From Hygrocybe punicea (Eukaryota > Basidiomycota > Agaricomycetes > Agaricales > Hygrophoraceae), in contig OY744462.1 in the NCBI GenBank assembly GCA_963556145.1, positions 4,960,001 through 5,024,000 on the forward strand: a stretch of DNA of 64,000 bases, given 5' to 3'. Shown piece after piece: positions 1-11,518 of this stretch. How positions within the stretch are numbered: the first letter of the stretch is position 1; the number at the start of each line of letters is the position of its first letter. Made by a program: the position numbers and the translations under genes. The notes under the pieces are model-generated. The model did not search any database, was not told the DNA's origin, and saw only the letters and a list, made by a program, of their open reading frames with translations.

Positions 1-1811
1 CGAGGGGTCGCACTTGTGTGTGAATGGACTCCATAATATGTGCTTTTACGGTTTCCAGTATATATTTCATCGGAATGATTGTAGGGGAAGGCGGAGGTGA
101 TGGTGGACGGGCGAGATGGGCTGCCAAAGCGGCTGTGAGTGCGGCCATCTCCTTCCTGTGATTTTCCTGCTGCTCTGCGCAAGCCTTGAGTCTTTGTTCG
201 ATCTATGAGAGGCAGGATCCAAATCCAGTCGAGAAACAGCCGGGAAATGAAGTGAGGTTGCTCACCGTGGCAAATTCAAACCTCAACTGCTCGATCACTG
301 GTTTCAGATTCTCCATTTCACCCTCATGCGAGCTAGATTGCACAATCAATTTAGCGACATCCTCAGCCAGCTCCCTGATCTCTTTGTCCGCAGTGGAGAT
401 ACTGTTCTCGATCTCCTGGAATTTGATGTGGTGTTGCGGCAGATTGTCTGTTTCGGGAATTGACAGCTTGACATCAGCGAGCGGGAGCATCGTATGCAGC
501 TCTTCGATCTTTTCGTTCATCCGTGCATCGATCTCGTCTTCGATATCCCTGTCGTGCTGGGTCATGCTGTTCTCAAATTCAGAAAGCCGGTCTTCAAGGC
601 CAAGCAGCTTGTCATGCAAATGCTCCAGTTCTTCGGCGGAGGGTGAGGGTGAGTGGGCGCGGCGACTGTGGTCGCCATTGAAAGCGTCCGCATCAGAGAC
701 ACGGCGTCGTTTCATGGGACGGGGATCTTGCCGTGCCTCCGGACGGGCGTTTTGTTGTGCGACGATTTCATTTAGGGCGCTGTTCATCTCCGTAACGGTG
801 TCTCTGAGCTCCGTGATGTTGAGCACCAGCTGTCGGTATCCGGCCTCGGCAGCGTGAAGCTCTGGTCTCCTGCCGATCGGCCAGGAATCCGTCTCAGCGA
901 GCTGCGCGACGGCAGCATCGTGGAGTTCCCTTGCTGTTTGAGATCGGGTCTCGAGGTCGGTGAGTTGTGCTTGCAGCCCAGATTTGTTGTCCTCGGCCAG
1001 GTAAGCGTACCGGGAAGACTGTGTGAGGCGGCGGTATGTTTCCAGTTCAGCGCTGAGTCGGACGTAGTCGGAGTGTGCCTTCGTAGATTCGGATAAAAGC
1101 CTGAAGGGTGCAAGCCCGTCAGAGATAGACAGATAGATAGATTTACGAGCTGTTGTTCCCAGCAAGCCAGAAATGACTTACCTTATTCGCTCATCCCATA
1201 CTTCACATTTCTCCTCGGCAGTGAGCTCTGGCTTCGGTGCAGATGTACGGTCATTTTTGGGCTCTGGCTGAGGCACAGAGGACAAGAAGGAGGGTGCTAC
1301 GGGCAGCGGGGGTGGCGGCTGGAGAGGGACAGCAGTGTTGGGGGGTTTTGGCGTCGCCGGCAGAGGGTGAATGGGATAGGCAGTCATGGTGGGACTGGTG
1401 GGCTCGCCGGCATCCCAGTTCTTATGCCTCCGATCGCGGTCCTCACGTAGCATGGCGGCAGCTTTTCCCTCTGAATGATGACTATTACGTCGCGGAGGCG
1501 AGCGTGAACGTGAGTGGCGAGAACCGGGGCGGGGGCTACTTCGGCGGGGGCGGGGGCTATAGCGGTCTCTGGTGGAGGACTGGTCGAGCAGATAGCTCGG
1601 GGGCGGCTTTGATGGGGGGAGAACGTCCCAGTTGGGGTCGCTGGGGTGGACAAAGCGACAGTCGGGACCCTGGATGCAGCCGCGATCGCCGTTAAGCAGA
1701 CGGCGTGGGCGACCGTCGTCGTCAAAGAGCTAGGGTTGGATATTAAGCTTCAGGGCTGAGAGCAGACAACGAAGGACGGACATTGCATCGTCTGTACTTT
1801 CCTGACGGCAT
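1..1811 (-). CDS. CCCH zinc-finger/coiled-coil protein A (partial, 3' end off window)
   Basis: Spliced model on the minus strand: exons 1811-1782, 1729-1182, 1100-266 and 202 to the left edge, with GT-AG introns of 52, 81 and 63 nt and consistent phase. The short first exon encodes MPSGKYRRCN; exon 2 then gives a CCCH-type finger (Cys, ~13 residues, CIQGPDCRFVH) followed by HPSDPNW, an Arg/Ser-Pro-rich stretch and proline-rich linker. Exon 3 is almost entirely predicted coiled coil with a basic patch (KRRRVS), and the last visible exon has a further helix and a PSPPPSP linker. Zinc finger, basic patch and coil suggest a nuclear nucleic-acid-binding protein, but no named family is recognised. 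It has the same architecture and diagnostic words as the gene at 5096-7581, so the two are paralogues. Its ATG lies 84 bp beyond the stop codon of the Nur1-like gene. Function unknown. Confidence 0.72.
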
Positions 1812-1895
1812 GGCCGGATGCAAGTTGAAAATGGATTTCAGGCCCGTGGTATTGTACTGTACGTATACAGGCAAGATGTGAAATTACAAGTCTGG

Positions 1896-3274
1896 CTAGT
1901 CCTCCCACACATTGACAACCTCTGACTCGTGTGTCATGACGGCCACATCCTTACGCACAGGAAATACACGGGGATACACAAACTGGAGTCCATCGCCGTT
2001 AGTCGAGCGACGATTCATGCAGACGGAACTTACGCCTTCATTATACTCGCTCATGACCTCCGCTGCGATGATGTCTTTGTCTCTCAGCAGAACCTCGAAC
2101 GCATGCGTGATGAATCGAATCTAAAGAATTCCCTTTCATCGTCATCATGACACAAAAATGAAACCATATATACCTGTGTCCCAATGATCCCCATGACAAT
2201 CAGAGTCAGCACCCAATTCGCTGGCGTTGTCGCTATCCACAGCAACCCGTGTGCAGGGGAATAGACGCTGAACAGTCTCAACTCCAGTTCCCCGGGATTC
2301 CACACGCTAAGCTGTTGCACGCGCGCCGTCTTGCCCGCTAACATCACGGGTGCCCGCGGTGGGGGCTGCATGCCCAGTAAGACACGCCAGAACCAGGCGA
2401 ACACGAACCAAGTTCCCGCGCGCGCACGCGAGGCGAGAGATGGAGGAGTGAGTGGCTCAAAGTCGAGCTGCGCGGAGACGAAGGCGGCGTTCGGGGACGA
2501 TACGGGCTCGTGTCGCTTGTGGAGACGGTACAGCCTGATGCGACTGAAGAGGTAGATTGCGTTGAAAATGGACGCTACTATCAAGAGGAATGAAACCGGA
2601 ACAGTCTGTGAAATAAAGGAGCACGGTTTGCAAGGAGTTTGCGCTACACAGGAAGCATGCGTACCCAGTCAAACCATGAGTCGTCTTCGCCTTCGCGGTA
2701 CATGTCTTCCCACCCCAAATCAGAGTCTGGTACCTTGCGTATCTGGCTGACTCGGACGCATAGATGCAGAAAATGCATGCTCCCGCCAATGAGCCACGCA
2801 GAGGTCTTGGGAGCGGGGAGGGGGACGTTGTGAGGGAAGAGGGCTATCTCGAACGCTATTCGAGAGGGTATTGACGTGATTCTGCGATAATTGTGGAGTG
2901 AACCAGAAAGCCGCGTTGTAATGACACGCCACAAACCTCTCGACAAATCCCTGCTTGCGGACAACCCTTTTGGAGGGCGTGCCAACGCTTTTGCGTGCAG
3001 TTCTCTGGCGCTTGTCCGACACGGGACTGGCATATGGCGGTGGCCTTCTGGCACGCGCTGCCTCCCAGTCAAAGGGAGTAGAGGAGGACACGGAGGGGGC
3101 GGATGTTGGTGAGCGGTGGATGCCGAAGGAGAGGCGGTTTCGTGGAGTCGTTGGAGGGGACACGGCGCTTGCGGTGTTGAAGGCTGCTGGCGACGCTGGC
3201 GACGCCGATGGGGACGGACGAGGCGAGGCAGTGACGGAGGCAGCATTGGTCTGAGCGAAACGTCGCAGGGCCAT
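1896..3274 (-). CDS. NUR1: Nur1/Mug154-like nuclear rim protein (DUF2418)
   Basis: Five exons (3274-2937, 2881-2665, 2605-2174, 2120-2034, 1982-1896) with 51-59 nt introns give about 386 residues. The N-terminus is basic and Ser/Pro-rich. The DUF2418 core follows: a helix after GFVER with PHNVPLPAPKTSAWLIGG, the acidic signature DLGWEDMYREGEDDSWFDW, membrane segments around SFLLIVASIFNAIYLF and WVLTLIVMGIIG, and a conserved tail including DIIAAEVMSEYNEGFVYPR. In yeast Nur1 is an inner nuclear membrane protein that tethers rDNA and silent chromatin through the cohibin complex; that role is inferred here from family membership. The 3289 start seen in the open frame is a TTG, so ATG at 3274 (MALRRF) was chosen. 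It is divergently placed to the membrane coiled-coil gene at 3566. Confidence 0.85.
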
Positions 3275-3565
3275 GGCCTTGGGGGGCAAGTTAAGCGTGA
3301 GAATGTACTTGTTTGTACATATTGTTTATTTATTTGTACACGGTTTATTATGCACGTGTTGTATGCAATAAAAGGAAACTAATTTCAACATTGTTCAAAA
3401 CAGCGTTACCCTCTCCTCACCCCCGCACCCGCACAACACACTACCCTCCGCACTATCTTTGCTGTCCGTACTCCGCATACTGGTCCATCTTTTCTCACAA
3501 CGTCTATCCTCCGAGCAACAACTTCCACATCCCTGTCGCCGTCGCACTCGATCAGCGTCAGGAAT

Positions 3566-4868
3566 ATGGCCCAACCATCTTCGTCCCAGCACGGCGAACG
3601 CCATCACCGCAGCGAGCGATCCTCGCACCACCACCATCGCACAATATCGTCCACTACCCTCCTTCTCGTCCTCTCTCTTATCCTTGCTGTACTGGCCGTT
3701 ATGCTCTCGCTGCCCTCTCAGTCATCCACCACTAGCGGTGAACCATCGACGTCTGGCTTGATGGGCTACCTGACCCCCAAGCGTTCGCACGCACTGATCG
3801 CGCGCGAGTCGTCCGTCGCCATGCGCGAGGCAGATGTTGCCCGCCGTGAAGCAGAATTGCTCGCCGGAGCCCCAGGCGGAGTTATACCCTCACAGTCACC
3901 CATGATCTGTCCCGTCACGACATCGACTGAAACAGTATTCGCACCCACGCAAACGGTCATCAAGGAGGTCGTCAAGGAAGAGTCTCTCACACCCCCTGGG
4001 TGGATTGGCAATCGTGCTGAGGAGATTCTCGATCGTGAGTTGCGGATCACGGAACGAGAACGAGATATCAGTAAGCGGGAGGAGAATGTAAACCGTAGAG
4101 AACACGACGCGTCGCTCCGCGAGAGTTGGATCATGGAACAACTGATGTAGGTCCCTTGAAGACGATTGTTGCTCGATAGTGGTAGTGGTACTCACTGTCC
4201 CCTGCAGTGCGCTCGGTAGCGATAATGCTCATACAGTAGAGGAAGAGTTTATTTACGAACCGTCGGGCTCGAAGCGAAAAGTCAAGGTACCGCCGCCTAT
4301 CCCGCGCCGCTCCGAGCTCTGAGACGAAGGAGTCCCTTTCCCCGACTGTTTTATGCATTGTTATGTACAGTCCGTATACTCCATCCCGTGCCATCCTCCT
4401 TCGTCCGGGCTTGGGGGACTACGGTGTTGTTATCTTGTCCCCCATGGCTCTGTAGCACTGAAGACCAGCGGAGGGAATATCAGTTTTTGTCTCCGATCGA
4501 TCGACATGATCTATTCCCGCATCACGTGGTCTTCAGTGTTACTGTCATGTGATGTGACGCTGTGCTAACTTTTTCTGCCTCCCCAGGCTCTTCCTCCTTT
4601 GATTGTTCCCGGGACCGCATATGAAACCGAAACCCAGACCGTGACCCAGACCATCACCGTTCCATCTCCCGCCAGCACCCGTCGTGCAGCGTTCCCGACG
4701 CCAGAACCCGTCACCCCGTCCCCCACCATCGGCAGTCCCCGGACGACAGCCGTGGACATTATATCTGAAGAGGTTGTTGATGGTGAGGATGGGCGCAAGA
4801 CGGTAACGGTTGTACGGGGAGCGAGACCGACGCGCAGGCCGCCGTCTCGGTGGTTTGGTGGATGGTGA
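3566..4868 (+). CDS. Small single-pass membrane coiled-coil protein, 3' structure uncertain
   Basis: The first exon (3566-4146) encodes a His/Ser-rich cytosolic start, one strong transmembrane helix at about residues 30-48 (TLLLVLSLILAVLAVMLSL), then two heptad-like blocks rich in RE/ERE (residues ~70-95 and ~145-190). A 61 nt intron leads to a short exon from 4208. From there two endings are possible: read-through to a stop at 4322 (tail PPPIPRRSEL), or splicing at 4287 over a 300 nt intron to an exon at 4587-4868 that encodes Thr/Val/Pro-rich sequence (ETQTVTQTITVP) ending at FGGW. The last exon resembles the earlier TETVFAPTQTV segment, which favours the longer form. No family is recognised; a membrane-anchored coiled-coil adaptor is only a guess. 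Confidence 0.55.
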
Positions 4869-5095
4869 AATATGATGTCCCTTTTTTTTATTAATGAGAT
4901 CTGCTTTACGATGGTACTTGCCCTAACGGAGGACTGACTGACTCGACTACGTAGTATAGAGTTGTTTTTTTTTTATTTGACAATATATTGATTCTTCCTT
5001 CTTGGTTTTTGTGCCTGGCTGGTCATAAATTTCCGATATGCTTTGTTTTTTCCACGACATTTCCAACTCTTTCTTTGCCTCCACCACCACCCTCG

Positions 5096-7581
5096 ATGGT
5101 TCCTCCAAGGCCCCGATGTTGGGTGAGCGTTTAGATTTCCTTTAATGCACCAACCCTTTGACTGACTCACTACCGTGCAAAGCACTATGACGAAGACGGT
5201 ATCCCACTCCGTGGCGGATGCAACCGTCAAGGCACTGGCTGCCACTTTCTCCACCCCAGCGACCCTGGCTGGATCCAATCCCGCCCTGCGTTTGCCGCAA
5301 GCAGTAGACCAGCAGTGTGTTCTGCTGTCCTCTGGCTACAACCCGTGTATCCTTGCTGACCGCGTTCCACGTGTTTGCATTAGCTAGACGCCGATTCCGG
5401 ACCGGGCCAGTCCTCTCAGTTTAGAGGCGGCGGGCGTGGCAGAGGGCGTGGTGGTCCCCCGCCTCGAGGACCCTCGTTTTTGACCGGCGCCAACTCATCT
5501 GCGTCCGCCGGTGCGGACTGGCCTTCGCGTTCGTCGTCAAAGTCCGCCTCTGTCTCTAACACGTGGGACACTTCTGCATGGGGCCCCAAGGAAGGGAAGG
5601 GCAAGCAGCAGCAGCAGCAACAACCGTCCGGCAACGGATGGGGAGGCGGAGGTGATGATGTGGTGGTTGCCAACTGGGCTGCTGCAAGCACCGACAAGCC
5701 TGATGATGTGGGGTGGGGCGCAAACAGCGATGGTGGAGATAGTGGTTGGGGACAGCCAAAGGAGGAATCGAAAGCAGCGTCTAATGCATGGGGGTGGGGA
5801 TCGTCTACTGATGGAAAGAAGAGCGACTCCGGTGCCGGCGGGTGGGGAAGTGGCGTTGCTAGTAGTTCTAACGAGCGATCGCAGAAATCGGCGAACGGGA
5901 GAGGGTGGGGCGAACCCAAGGATTCTGGCGATTGGAGTGCCTCGGGAAAACGCGAAATAGTGGAAAGGGACAAGTCTGCAGTCAAGGACTGGGGACACAG
6001 GGTCGATCGCTCGACCGCCGCAACCCAGGAGTCTACATGGCGTGGTCAGGGCTCCAACAGGGACAACACTGTTAAAGCCGATGCATCTATGCAGGAGGAT
6101 GTGCGCATGGGGGACTGGGCAGACATCCCACGCTCAAGCCCTCTTGGGTCACGGGCACAGTCGCCAACGGGTACTGAGCAGACCGCGAGCACCTCGCGGC
6201 CCGTTACAGCACTCAATCTTCCTACCTCCGAAACAGCAAAGAAGAGCAAGTGGCTCACAATGGTTGCGTATGTCATTCTCATTCTCATCTGCAAATTTGT
6301 TTTAGTCTATTCACCAACCATTCTTGCGACAATAGATTGGTTGCAGAAGCTGTGAGGTTCGAAGCGGAACTCAAGCAAGCGGAACAGGACCGCACCCGTT
6401 TCAAGCGTGCTCAGACATCCGCTACCTACTCGCGCATTGGCCAAGCCGCTCGTACAACACTGGACAAAAAACGCCTCGAGGCTGAGGAGGCCGTCCTTGA
6501 CAGCCGCAAGCGCTACTCCGTAGTCATTAAGAAACTCTCTCAACTCACCGAGGTCTCCCGCCGCCATGTCTCAGACTTTGACCCCCAGGAGCATGAAGCG
6601 GAGGTCAAGCGTTACACTGCAGAGATGAAGGAATGGATCGAAGATATTCGCAAGATCCTCCTCACCACCACCACCAATGTCCCGCCGCCCCCGTCAGAGC
6701 ACCCGCCACGCCTACCGGAACCCAGATATCCACCACCACCGACGAAGCGCCAACGCCTATCGACGCCAGACATCGAGGGCCCCAATGGGCTGCGGTCCAC
6801 ATTTGCTGCGCGGTTATTCGAGTTTGATGGGCGTATCGAGAAACTCCAAGGCGACATCCTGCTCAGCAACTACACCACGATCCGAGACTCTGTCGACGAG
6901 AAAATTGAGCAGCGGTTTGTCGCTCTGAAATCCACAATGACAAAACCACCCAGTGCGCCTTCCGCTGAGGACGGCGAGTGTACACCAGACCCACCTCCCA
7001 CACCCGCGTCTACCTCACAAGTGCTCGAGTGCACACAGAAATTGGACACCCTGGACAACGATGTTAAGGAGCTGGAAAAGAATGTGGCAGAAATACGAAA
7101 TAGAAAACATAGCCAGAACGAGGCATACAAGAGCGTACAGGCGAAGATCGAGCTGCTCTTGCAAAACTTGACCTCCGTATGTGTTCGTCTTCGTTTTTCG
7201 AGGTGCCACCGTACCTGACACTCGTGACAGGTCCGCGATCATCTCACGCAATGTGAAAAGACTTGCCTTGAACAATCACAGCAAGATCAACTCAAGATTC
7301 AACAGGTGTCGGCTCTGCTGCAGAATCCGCCTGCACACTCGCTGCCATCGCCTCCTCCACAGATCCCGAGAGATGAGCTCATGCGCGAGATTGAGGCATT
7401 CGTTACCGGGATTATCCGTCGCGAAGTTTGTCCCATCCTTTCTGACATTCCAATTGGGTGTGCAAATGAGATCACACGACACAAGGAAGCGGTATACCAA
7501 GAGTTCTGGTCTATACTACAGAAGCCGCTGAAGATGACCGAGGCCATCTCTCTGATATTGGAAGCCAAGAATGTACCATGA
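5096..7581 (+). CDS. CCCH zinc-finger/coiled-coil protein B with G/W-rich linker
   Basis: Exons 5096-5122, 5183-5314, 5384-6267, 6336-7176 and 7231-7581 splice in phase to 744 residues. The 9-residue first exon (MVPPRPRCW) and the second exon form a CCCH finger (Cys, then CNRQGTGC, FLH) followed by HPSDPGW. Exon 3 begins with an RGG-type stretch (GGGRGRGRGG), then a long low-complexity segment with many GW/WG pairs, a poly-Gln run and charged residues. Exon 4 is coiled coil broken by a Pro-rich linker and a basic patch (TKRQRLS); the last exon contains a coil, PSPPP and a helical tail. RGG, GW repeats and a CCCH finger are features of RNA-binding proteins, so an RNA-related role is inferred but not shown. 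Paralogue of the gene at 1-1811; the G/W-rich insert is missing from that copy. Confidence 0.75.
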
Positions 7582-7743
7582 GTGCATTTTTTTTGCAGAC
7601 CACCTGGATTTCGTCTGTATTCACCAACTTATATAATTATCCCATCTGTGTAATTTCACTTCAAATGAAGGACATCCTTGACAACTTTGTGTGAATAGGA
7701 TTTGCACACTACATTCAATATTGCTCCCAAACAAAAACTGCGT

Positions 7744-9117
7744 TCAAGATGCCGGTGGCGTCTCGTGATAGAACTTCATCAAATCTAATACATCCTCCCT
7801 GCTCCCCAGGAAGATCGGGCAGCGCTCGTGGATACTCGTGGGAACGATATCGAGGATGCGTTTCGTGCCAGTCGTCGCGATTCCTCCGGCCTACCATATA
7901 AGTGACGTAACGAAACCATCAATTGGGGACAAAGATTTGTTACCTGTTCAATCAAGAATGCCATGGGGAATCCCTCGTACAGCAACCGCAACTTCCCTCT
8001 CTTGCTCTTCCTGTCGTCCGGATAGCCAAAAATCCCGCCATACAGCAGCGTTCGGTGGACGTCCGCGACCATGGACCCGATATAGCGTGCGCTGTACGGC
8101 GTTCTAGGCGGCGGCGGAAACTTAATGGACTTGAGATAGTTGGTGACGGGGGGGTAGAAGTACATGGCATTGCCCTCATTGAAGGAGTAGATCTTTCCCC
8201 GGGGAGGGATTTGGATCTATAGGGTACGAAAGGAGGGAAATTCGATAATCAGATTTCGTGGTGCTGTGCATGGTGAAGAAGCGTACGTCAGGATGGGTGA
8301 GGATGAATTCGCCGAGGGAAGCGTCGAGGGTGTATCCATTAACACCGAATCCTGTGGAGAGGACCAAGTTTGCGGAAGACCCGTACCTGCGCGTCGGTTA
8401 GAACTGAGCGTGAGATAACTGCAGGCCCTTTTACATCGTGTAGCCAGCAGCGACCATCTCACTTCCGGGTCTTAGAACATCATCAACAGTTCCTTTCGAA
8501 CCTGGCCTCTTTAATTCCCAGGTTATTCATGGGTACTCGCGTCACCAACAAAAGAATGCACATACGATCTTGTAAATGCCGAAGATGGTGCCGATGTTGA
8601 CACCGGCGTCGATGTTGCTGCTCCCGTCCAGGGGGTCAAAGACCACGCAGTACGTGCCTCTGTTCTTCTCCTCGACAATGATGGCATCTTCAAGCTCTTC
8701 TGAGACAAGCACTGCAGTCCTCCCAGAGGCGCGGAGGGCGTTGATCATAATATCATTGGCGAGGACGTCAAGTTTCTTCTGCTCTTCTCCCTGCACATTC
8801 GTATCTCCTGCGAGGCCTACCCTACAGTTCGTGTACAATTTAGATCGTCGGCATCGAGGTGCACCGACGACGAGACGTACAGGTTGATGAGCCGGGCTTT
8901 TCGGACATTCGTTGCGATGAACTTGGATGTCACCTGGATGGCTGTCAAGAGCAGCGTAAGGTCGCCCGTCGCCGAGTCGCCGAGTCGGATCTGATCTTGG
9001 AGAACATGACTTCAGAGCGGGTCGCTCGTCAGTGCTGAGAGGGACGACCGTGACAGAACTGGATGCCTACCGGGTGAGGGTGATGAGGTCAACGCTGGGA
9101 GGTTCCTCGACGGACAT
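7744..9117 (-). CDS. FBP1: Fructose-1,6-bisphosphatase
   Basis: About eight exons on the minus strand, ATG at 9117 ([16 protein letters not shown]) and stop at 7744. The enzyme hydrolyses fructose 1,6-bisphosphate to fructose 6-phosphate in the cytosol, the committed step of gluconeogenesis. The metal-binding signature [13 protein letters not shown] is intact, preceded by [11 protein letters not shown] and followed by [33 protein letters not shown], the substrate-binding block [44 protein letters not shown] and [14 protein letters not shown]. All splice junctions keep frame and I see no break. The C-terminus ends shortly after LDLMKFYHE, as usual for fungal class I enzymes. Expect repression by glucose from family knowledge; no operator was identified in the sequence. 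Confidence 0.96.
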
Positions 9118-9302
9118 TGTTGAAGAGCTCACTGAGGAAGGAACGGCGAGGCTCTATAAGTTCCGTACTTGAGAATCTTTGCATTTTTAGGGGTGGAATC
9201 ACGTGCTACTTCAGGCGGAGAATTCCGGGCCGGCTTGAGCCAAACGGATACGGAACGGAATAAAATATTGCAAAAACAAAACAAAAAAGGACAGCTAATA
9301 AA

Positions 9303-11302
9303 TTATCGCTTTCTCTTGCTCCCAACAGCCGCCACAAGTTCCTTGGCTCTTCGTGTCCGTAAAGGGATAGGAAAGGCATCACCGTCATCATCCTCCCCAT
9401 CCTCTTCCAGGATCACCAGGCTTTCATCGTTTCCTTTCTCGAATCCATCATCGCCCCTGATACCGCTCGTGTTTGGTCCTATCATCGCTGGACTGGCCAG
9501 TTCTTGCCCTGATTCGACATCCTCCTCAACGTCATCATCCTCGAAAACATGCGAATGCGCCTGGGCAATCGCGGCCGCAATTTCCGCTCTGATGCTGGCT
9601 ACCTGTGCTTCCAGTGGTTCCTGAGGGACAGCATATTCAATAGTGTTTGGGATAATCGAATTCCCCCCAGACTGCAACAGTGCAGATATAGTTCGCACAG
9701 ATTCTTCCAGTTCGCGATCTTCGTCCTCGGCAACCTTCCGTTTTTTAACTTTAAAATTGTATTTTCTGCGATAATACAGTCAGCTTCACGTATTTACAGA
9801 GAAATATCTGACCGTTCACATATTTGGGTCCGGCTCCCAAGTGGGATCGTGAGTCCGCATGTGTTGAGTCAGTGTAGTCCGCCTGGTGAAAGTCTTCTCG
9901 CATTCGGGGTCTTCACATTTGTATGGTCTTTTCCCGGTATGCGTTCTCCGATGTCGTGCGAGACTACTCGAATCACCAAATGTCTTCCCGCAGGCAGGAT
10001 ACTCACAAGAGTGTGGTTTTTCGCCAGTATGCACCCGAAGGTGAACGTGCAGGGCCGAACGCTATTGAGCAAACCAAAATAGGTGAGGCTCGGAAATTGT
10101 GATCCCATACGAGAGAAGAAAATACTACGTACTTGAATAAACGTCTTTCCGCAGCCATCGTGAGCACAAATAAATGGTCGTTCGCCTGTATGTATTCGTG
10201 TGTGTCGTGCGAGGTCGCTCCTGCGTGTGAAAGACTTTCTACACTGCTCTTGTTCACATATATGCACATTCGGCCCCTTGTCCTTGTCCTTGTTTTTTCT
10301 ACCTGTTCTCCCAGCGCCATCGAGGGTCCCAGAACCAGTGGACGTCGAAGCAACAACCAGATCCCCGTTCACACGAGCCGGAGGGGCAGAAGCTGAGGTA
10401 GAGAGCAGCGACGATGTCGGTGTTGTTTGTGAATCAGCAGTATGACTATTTGAGACGACGATAGGGGAAGAGTCGGGCGTCGAGGGTCCATGTGCATGAT
10501 CAGACTCGGCTTCGAATTGGGAGGACAGGTGATGTAGCAGGATGTCACTGAGGTCGGGGAATTCTGCAGAGACGTGTGGCGACCCACGAGAAGAGTCGGG
10601 GGCGCAGGTGCGCGAAATAGGTGGCGTCGCATGCTGCTGTCGGTTCCCACCGACTCTGCCCTGCTCTTCCTCCCGGTCACTCTCCCCTTCGTCCGTATAA
10701 AGATAATCCGAACCATCCGACCCCTTCCTTGCATCCTCACGATCCTGCCGGATGCTTTCCGACCCCTCCCTAGCAGTCAATGAGTGAAATGCAGGCGCGG
10801 TCCGGGTAGTCTTTTTCTCCTTCTCGGCCAGGGCAGCTTCGCGTTGTCGCGCGAATACGGGATCCTTAGCGGCCAAAGCCTCTGCTGCCCGTTCGTTCTC
10901 TGCCTGAGCATGAGCAGCTTGAAGTACGGCAGCTAGACCACTCATGGTGAGTTCGGGGTTCCTTCCTTCGTCGTCCTGGCCATTTTCCTGGTCCAGGTGT
11001 GCTTGTCGCTGCTGTGCGGCAGCATTGAGCAGTGCGGCAGACGCGGCAGACGCGTTCTGGTTCAAAAGGGTTGCGATCTCTCGCTCGAGCATTTCAACGG
11101 AGAACTCGCCGTGATGTTGGTTATGGGAGGATTCGATGTAGGATTCATGGAGAACGGACATGGTTCCTGCTGGGGTGGAAGAGAAAGGCGTTGAGGTGGG
11201 TTCATCGTGGACAGTATCTGATGCGGAGGTGGTCTCGTCGTCATCCATAGGCTCGTCGTGAACGACATCAGAGAGGTTTAGCACAGGTTCTTCGTGGTCC
11301 AT
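9303..11302 (-). CDS. Four-finger C2H2 zinc-finger transcription factor
   Basis: Exons 11302-10133, 10061-9820 and 9765-9303 join in phase to 624 residues. Residues 1-350 are acidic, Gln/Ala- and Ser/Thr-rich and probably disordered activation sequence. Four C2H2 fingers with TGE(R/K)P linkers follow ([44 protein letters not shown]); the second is interrupted by a 71 nt intron. After the last finger comes a short basic stretch (VKKRKV) that looks like a nuclear localisation signal, then an acidic tail ending in basic residues. It should bind DNA sequence-specifically in the nucleus, but the regulon is unknown. A 3' splice site lies just upstream of the ATG, with a 71 nt candidate leader intron (11308-11378) whose upstream exon has no in-frame ATG; I take it as 5' UTR. 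Divergent from the Pmp3-domain gene. Confidence 0.85.
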
Positions 11303-11518
11303 TGGACCTGTGTAGGGAAACGAGGGTATAAGTAACAGGTCAACAGTGTTCCTAGGCGAGGTTTTGTTGTAAACGCACTTTGGGCGAGGGGAATGGGTAG
11401 TTTTACCGTTGAGTGGAAAACTTTGGAGGTAGTACTGGAGGCTGGAGCACGTGCCCAGTCGTATATGTCACCGGACCCGGCCACTGGTAACGGATCGTTT
11501 CAGTGAGCCGCAGCTTGC

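Noticed and set aside
3275..3289. Upstream start for the Nur1-like protein
   Set aside because: The codon is TTG; the next in-frame ATG at 3274 gives a sensible N-terminus.
5416..5985. Long minus-strand open frame opposite the CCCH protein B gene
   Set aside because: It is the mirror of a low-complexity, stop-poor G/W-rich exon on the plus strand and has no domain or splice logic.
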